From contig NZ_JBFIII010000105.1 of assembly GCF_041601295.1 (NCBI RefSeq), forward strand, positions 1-8,893: a stretch of DNA of 8,893 nucleotides, written 5' to 3'. The notes under the pieces were generated by a model that saw nothing but the letters and a program-made list of their open reading frames with translations, ran no database searches and was not told where the DNA came from. This DNA is from Immundisolibacter sp. (GTDB lineage: Bacteria > Pseudomonadota > Gammaproteobacteria > Immundisolibacterales > Immundisolibacteraceae). This document shows, one piece after another, positions 6,824 to 8,893 of this stretch; position 1 is the stretch's first letter, and every line of letters starts with the position of its first letter. The position numbers and the translations under genes were made by a program.

Positions 6824-7541
6824 ATATCGCTTCATGGCTGAACACGAAGACCGGCACTGGTGGTTCGTCGGCCGGCGGGCCGTGCTGGCGGCACTACTGG
6901 ACGGGCTAGCCCTGCCGGCGGACGCACGCATCCTGGAGGTTGGCTGCGGCACCGGCGGTAATCTGGCGCTGCTCAGTCGCTACGGCCGGGTGACCGCACT
7001 GGAGATGGACAGCTACGCGCGTACCTTCGCGCAGCAAAAAACGGGTGTCGATGTTCGCGACGGGGTTCTGCCGCAGGGTCTGCCGTTTGGTGACGAGCGG
7101 TTCGATCTGGTGTGCCTGTTCGACGTGCTGGAGCACGTGGCGGACGACCATGCGGCGCTGGCGGCCATTGCCGGCCTGCTGGCGCCAGGCGGGCGCTTGC
7201 TGCTGACTGTGCCAGCGCATCGATGGCTGTGGAGCGTGCACGATGAGCATCTGCACCATCGGTGGCGCTATTCGCGGGCCGGTCTGCACGCGCTGCTCAA
7301 GGCGAACGGCTACGTCGTTGACCGGACGAGCTATTTCAACGCACTGCTGTTTCTGCCTGCGGCGGCGGTGCGTCTTGTGGATCGCTGGCGTGGCCGGCCG
7401 ACGGCATCGGGAGCCGCGTTGCCGTCGGCGGCTGTCAATCGTCTGCTGACTTGCCTGTTTGCGGCGGAGGCACCGTGGCTGCGGCGCTGGAATTTGCCGT
7501 TTGGTCTGTCGCTGCTGGCCCTGGCCAGGCCAATCAAATAA
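6810..7541 (+). CDS. Class I SAM-dependent methyltransferase, C-terminal hydrophobic segments
   Basis: This 243-residue methyltransferase starts inside the end of the GtrB-like gene (14-bp overlap) behind a GGGA ribosome binding site at 6804-6807, which argues for translational coupling. Motif I is ILEVGCGTGG (41-50), the ribose-binding acidic residue is E65, FDLVCLFDVLEHV (98-110) is the strand-4 motif, and LLAPGGRLLLTVPAH (123-137) follows. The N-terminal block YRFMAEHEDRHWWFVGRR (6-23) and the His-rich HDEHLHHRWRYS (144-155) are typical of the methyltransferases often found beside polyprenyl-phosphate glycosyltransferases. Hydrophobic stretches at about 176-190 and 228-239 suggest membrane contact. 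A likely job is methylating a glycolipid or sugar made by its neighbours, but the substrate is not shown by the sequence. Confidence 0.9.
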   Translation: MEASEYRFMAEHEDRHWWFVGRRAVLAALLDGLALPADARILEVGCGTGGNLALLSRYGRVTALEMDSYARTFAQQKTGVDVRDGVLPQGLPFGDERFDLVCLFDVLEHVADDHAALAAIAGLLAPGGRLLLTVPAHRWLWSVHDEHLHHRWRYSRAGLHALLKANGYVVDRTSYFNALLFLPAAAVRLVDRWRGRPTASGAALPSAAVNRLLTCLFAAEAPWLRRWNLPFGLSLLALARPIK

Positions 7542-7616
7542 GCGGTGTCTGCTGTTCGTCAGCGGTGATGTTCGCAAGCTGAGGGAGATGCGCGGACGCG
7601 GCGCGATAGGGTAGTC

Positions 7617-7647
7617 GCCGTGCCCATGCTCTCCCCAGCGGCACGGC
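7617..7647 (+). other. Stem-loop between the methyltransferase and the small hypothetical gene
   Basis: GCCGTGCC (7617-7624) and GGCACGGC (7640-7647) form a perfect 8-bp stem over a 15-base loop, within which GCT and AGC can add three more pairs. It begins 75 bp after the methyltransferase stop and is followed by AATGGTTACC, not a T run, so it is not a standard intrinsic terminator. It may mark the 3' end of the glycan operon through an mRNA-stabilising or factor-dependent route, or belong to the leader of the next gene. Confidence 0.4.
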
Positions 7648-7703
7648 AATGGTTACCGGTTAAAGGTTTTGGAATGAGGGGATACTATGGCGATTAGTCA
7701 TCC

Positions 7704-7709
7704 GGGAGG
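7704..7709 (+). promoter_or_regulatory. Ribosome binding site for the small hypothetical gene
   Basis: GGGAGG lies four bases before the ATG at 7714 and selects that start over the in-frame ATG at 7687, which has no comparable site. The protein then opens with MLYVRRD, which is how I recall its relatives beginning. Confidence 0.7.
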
Positions 7710-7713
7710 TTGC

Positions 7714-8046
7714 ATGTTGTATGTACGGCGCGATGCGAACGGTGGCATCGCCGCGGTGGCTACGTCACGACAACCCGATTTCCCCGAGACGCTGGCGGCG
7801 GATGATCCCGACCTGTTGGCGTTTTTGCAGGGGGCAGGGTCCGGGGTAACCGCCGAGGCGCTGGCCAGGACCGACCTGGGCCTGGTGCGAGTGGTGGAGG
7901 ACTTGGTGACGGCCTTGGTTGAGCGCGGCGTGATTCGCTTTACCGACCTGCCGGAGGAGGCGCGTCTGAAACTTTCGCAGCGGCAGGGCCTGCGACACCA
8001 CCTGCGGGGTCTGAATCCGGTGGACGAGGACGACGCCATCCTGTGA
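7714..8046 (+). CDS. Small conserved hypothetical protein ('tryptophan synthase beta-like' family)
   Basis: This is a 110-residue soluble protein with no signal peptide or membrane segment. It has MLYVRRDANGGI (1-12), a short acidic stretch LAADDPDLLAFL (27-38), and a well-ordered core TDLGLVRVVEDLVTALVERG (53-72) followed by VIRFTDLPEEARLKL (73-87). The last ten residues are acidic. From memory the pattern 'LYV.RD ... D..L.RV.EDL...L...GVIRFTDLP..A..KL' fits a small proteobacterial family that databases often label 'tryptophan synthase subunit beta-like'. It is far too short for that enzyme (about 400 residues) and lacks its PLP-binding site, so the label should not be read as a function. 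It converges on the c-di-GMP protein gene with a 6-bp gap, leaving no room for a terminator between them. The function is unknown. Confidence 0.75.
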   Translation: MLYVRRDANGGIAAVATSRQPDFPETLAADDPDLLAFLQGAGSGVTAEALARTDLGLVRVVEDLVTALVERGVIRFTDLPEEARLKLSQRQGLRHHLRGLNPVDEDDAIL

Positions 8047-8052
8047 ACTGCG

Positions 8053-8892
8053 CTATCCGGGTAACTGCGGCCAGGGTTCGGGGGTGGCTAGATGGTGGCC
8101 CTGGGCAGCGTCAACCCGAAGCTCTTCGATGGCTCGCAGCTGGTCCGCGTTTTCGACCGCTTCGGCGATGATCAGGCAGTCCAGACCATGGGCGACTTCA
8201 CGCAGGGTGCGGATAAAGAAGCGGCTGTCCGCATCCTGCGGCAGGCTGTGGACGTAACGTCCGTCCACTTTGAGATAACTGGGTTTGATGCCGGCCAGGT
8301 AGCCGAACGGGTTGAAGCCCCGCCCGAAGTGATCCAGGCCAACGCCGCTGCCGCGGCGGGCAAGTTCGTTTATCAGGGTACGCAGCGCCGTCAGGTGAAG
8401 GGCGGCTCCGTATTCGGGCACTTCAAAGGTCAGGCGGCTTGCCCGGTCCGGGTGTCGGTCCAGGGTCTGCAGCAGCCAGCCATGAAAGCTGACGTCTGTC
8501 AGCGAAATAGCGCTCAGGTTGATCGCCACGCGCAGGTCAGCTGGCCCCGCGGTGGGCCACTGGTCAAGGACTGCGGCGATGACTGTTTTGTCGACTTGAG
8601 TCGCAAGACCGTGCCGGTAGGCCATGGGCATGAAATCCGCGGCCGAGAGCAGGCCCTCATCGGTGGGCAGGCGCAGCAGGATTTCGTGATGTAGCGTCGT
8701 GCCGCTGCCGTCCAGGCGCCGCACCGGTTGGGCGAACAGCCTCCATTGGTTTTGTTGCAGGCAGGTAGTGAGCAGGTCGCGCCAGGCACTGGCCGAACGC
8801 GCCCGTACTTCTTCGGTAGTAGGCGCCAGGCGCCAGGCGTTGCCGCCGTCTGTTTGCGCCTGACGCAGGGCGGCGTCGGCGCGGCTGAGCAA
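8053..8892 (-). CDS. LapD-like GGDEF-EAL protein, C-terminal part, degenerate EAL domain
   Basis: The frame is open through the right edge, so only the C-terminal 280 or so residues are present. Counting from the edge, residues 1-21 (LSRADAALRQAQ, GGNAWRL) are the tail of a GGDEF domain; 35-279 is an EAL domain. Expected metal- and substrate-binding residues are mostly kept: Glu70 in HEILLR (EAL position, reading EIL), Asn125 in INLS, Glu157 in FEVPE, Asp187, Lys208 in YLKVDG, Glu244 in AEAVE and Gln264 in AQGHH. The DDFGTG motif reads DHFGRG (187-192), with His in place of the second metal-binding Asp. This pattern resembles LapD/MoxY-type proteins, in which an inactive EAL domain binds c-di-GMP and signals across the inner membrane to control adhesin release. 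The LapD-type periplasmic and HAMP regions would lie outside the window, so the LapD assignment is inference. Confidence 0.85.
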   Translation of the reverse strand: MLSRADAALRQAQTDGGNAWRLAPTTEEVRARSASAWRDLLTTCLQQNQWRLFAQPVRRLDGSGTTLHHEILLRLPTDEGLLSAADFMPMAYRHGLATQVDKTVIAAVLDQWPTAGPADLRVAINLSAISLTDVSFHGWLLQTLDRHPDRASRLTFEVPEYGAALHLTALRTLINELARRGSGVGLDHFGRGFNPFGYLAGIKPSYLKVDGRYVHSLPQDADSRFFIRTLREVAHGLDCLIIAEAVENADQLRAIEELRVDAAQGHHLATPEPWPQLPG

Positions 8893-8893
8893 G

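Noticed and set aside
7653..7688. Possible sigma-70 promoter ahead of the small hypothetical gene (GATACT or TACTAT as -10)
   Set aside because: The -10 candidates match four of six bases, but no acceptable -35 lies at the right distance.
7714..8046. Real tryptophan synthase beta chain fragment
   Set aside because: At 110 residues it has its own start signal and a compact core, and none of the PLP-lysine or glycine-rich motifs of TrpB.
8821..8838. Tandem heptamer AGGCGCC, two full copies and part of a third
   Set aside because: It is short, lies within the coding sequence between the GGDEF and EAL domains, and reads in frame as ordinary linker residues.

Overview
The window is GC-rich proteobacterial DNA, most likely from a gammaproteobacterium (a betaproteobacterium is possible). 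That placement rests on three things: an exosortase-A-type O-ligase, a LapD-like degenerate GGDEF-EAL protein, and a small protein of the family often mislabelled 'tryptophan synthase beta-like'. No rRNA, tRNA, CRISPR array, transposase or phage gene is visible.

Bases 1-7541 read as the end of an exopolysaccharide / surface-glycan locus, with every gene on the plus strand. In order they are: the C-terminal part of an exosortase-A-associated O-antigen-ligase-like protein (3-821); a large secreted protein with two kelch-type beta-propeller regions joined by a disordered linker (992-3508); a SAM methyltransferase (3633-4382); a DPM1-type glycosyltransferase fused to a GtrA membrane domain (4653-5741); a GtrB/ArnC-type polyprenyl-phosphate glycosyltransferase (5867-6823); and a second SAM methyltransferase (6810-7541) that overlaps the previous gene by 14 bp. 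Taken together they suggest synthesis of polyprenyl-phosphate-linked sugars on the cytoplasmic face, methylation of a glycan or lipid, and glycan ligation on the periplasmic side. The exact product cannot be told from this window.

The gaps between these genes are 100-270 bp. The largest (4383-4652) holds a 106-bp nested inverted repeat of the widespread 'TTCGACnnGCTCA' REP/REPIN type. Two further stem-loops lie at 3568-3595 and 7617-7647. Short ORFs bridge several gaps with GTGA or ATGA overlaps; they may be chance.

Bases 7714-8892 are a different unit: a 110-residue conserved hypothetical protein on the plus strand, convergent with and only 6 bp from the minus-strand C-terminus of a GGDEF-EAL protein. 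The EAL domain of that protein has His in place of the second Asp of the DDFGTG motif, so it is more likely a c-di-GMP receptor than a phosphodiesterase.

No convincingly new multi-gene system was found. The items most worth following up are the double-kelch secreted protein in an exosortase-type locus, the nested REP element just upstream of a glycosyltransferase start, and the LapD-like protein next to the small hypothetical gene.
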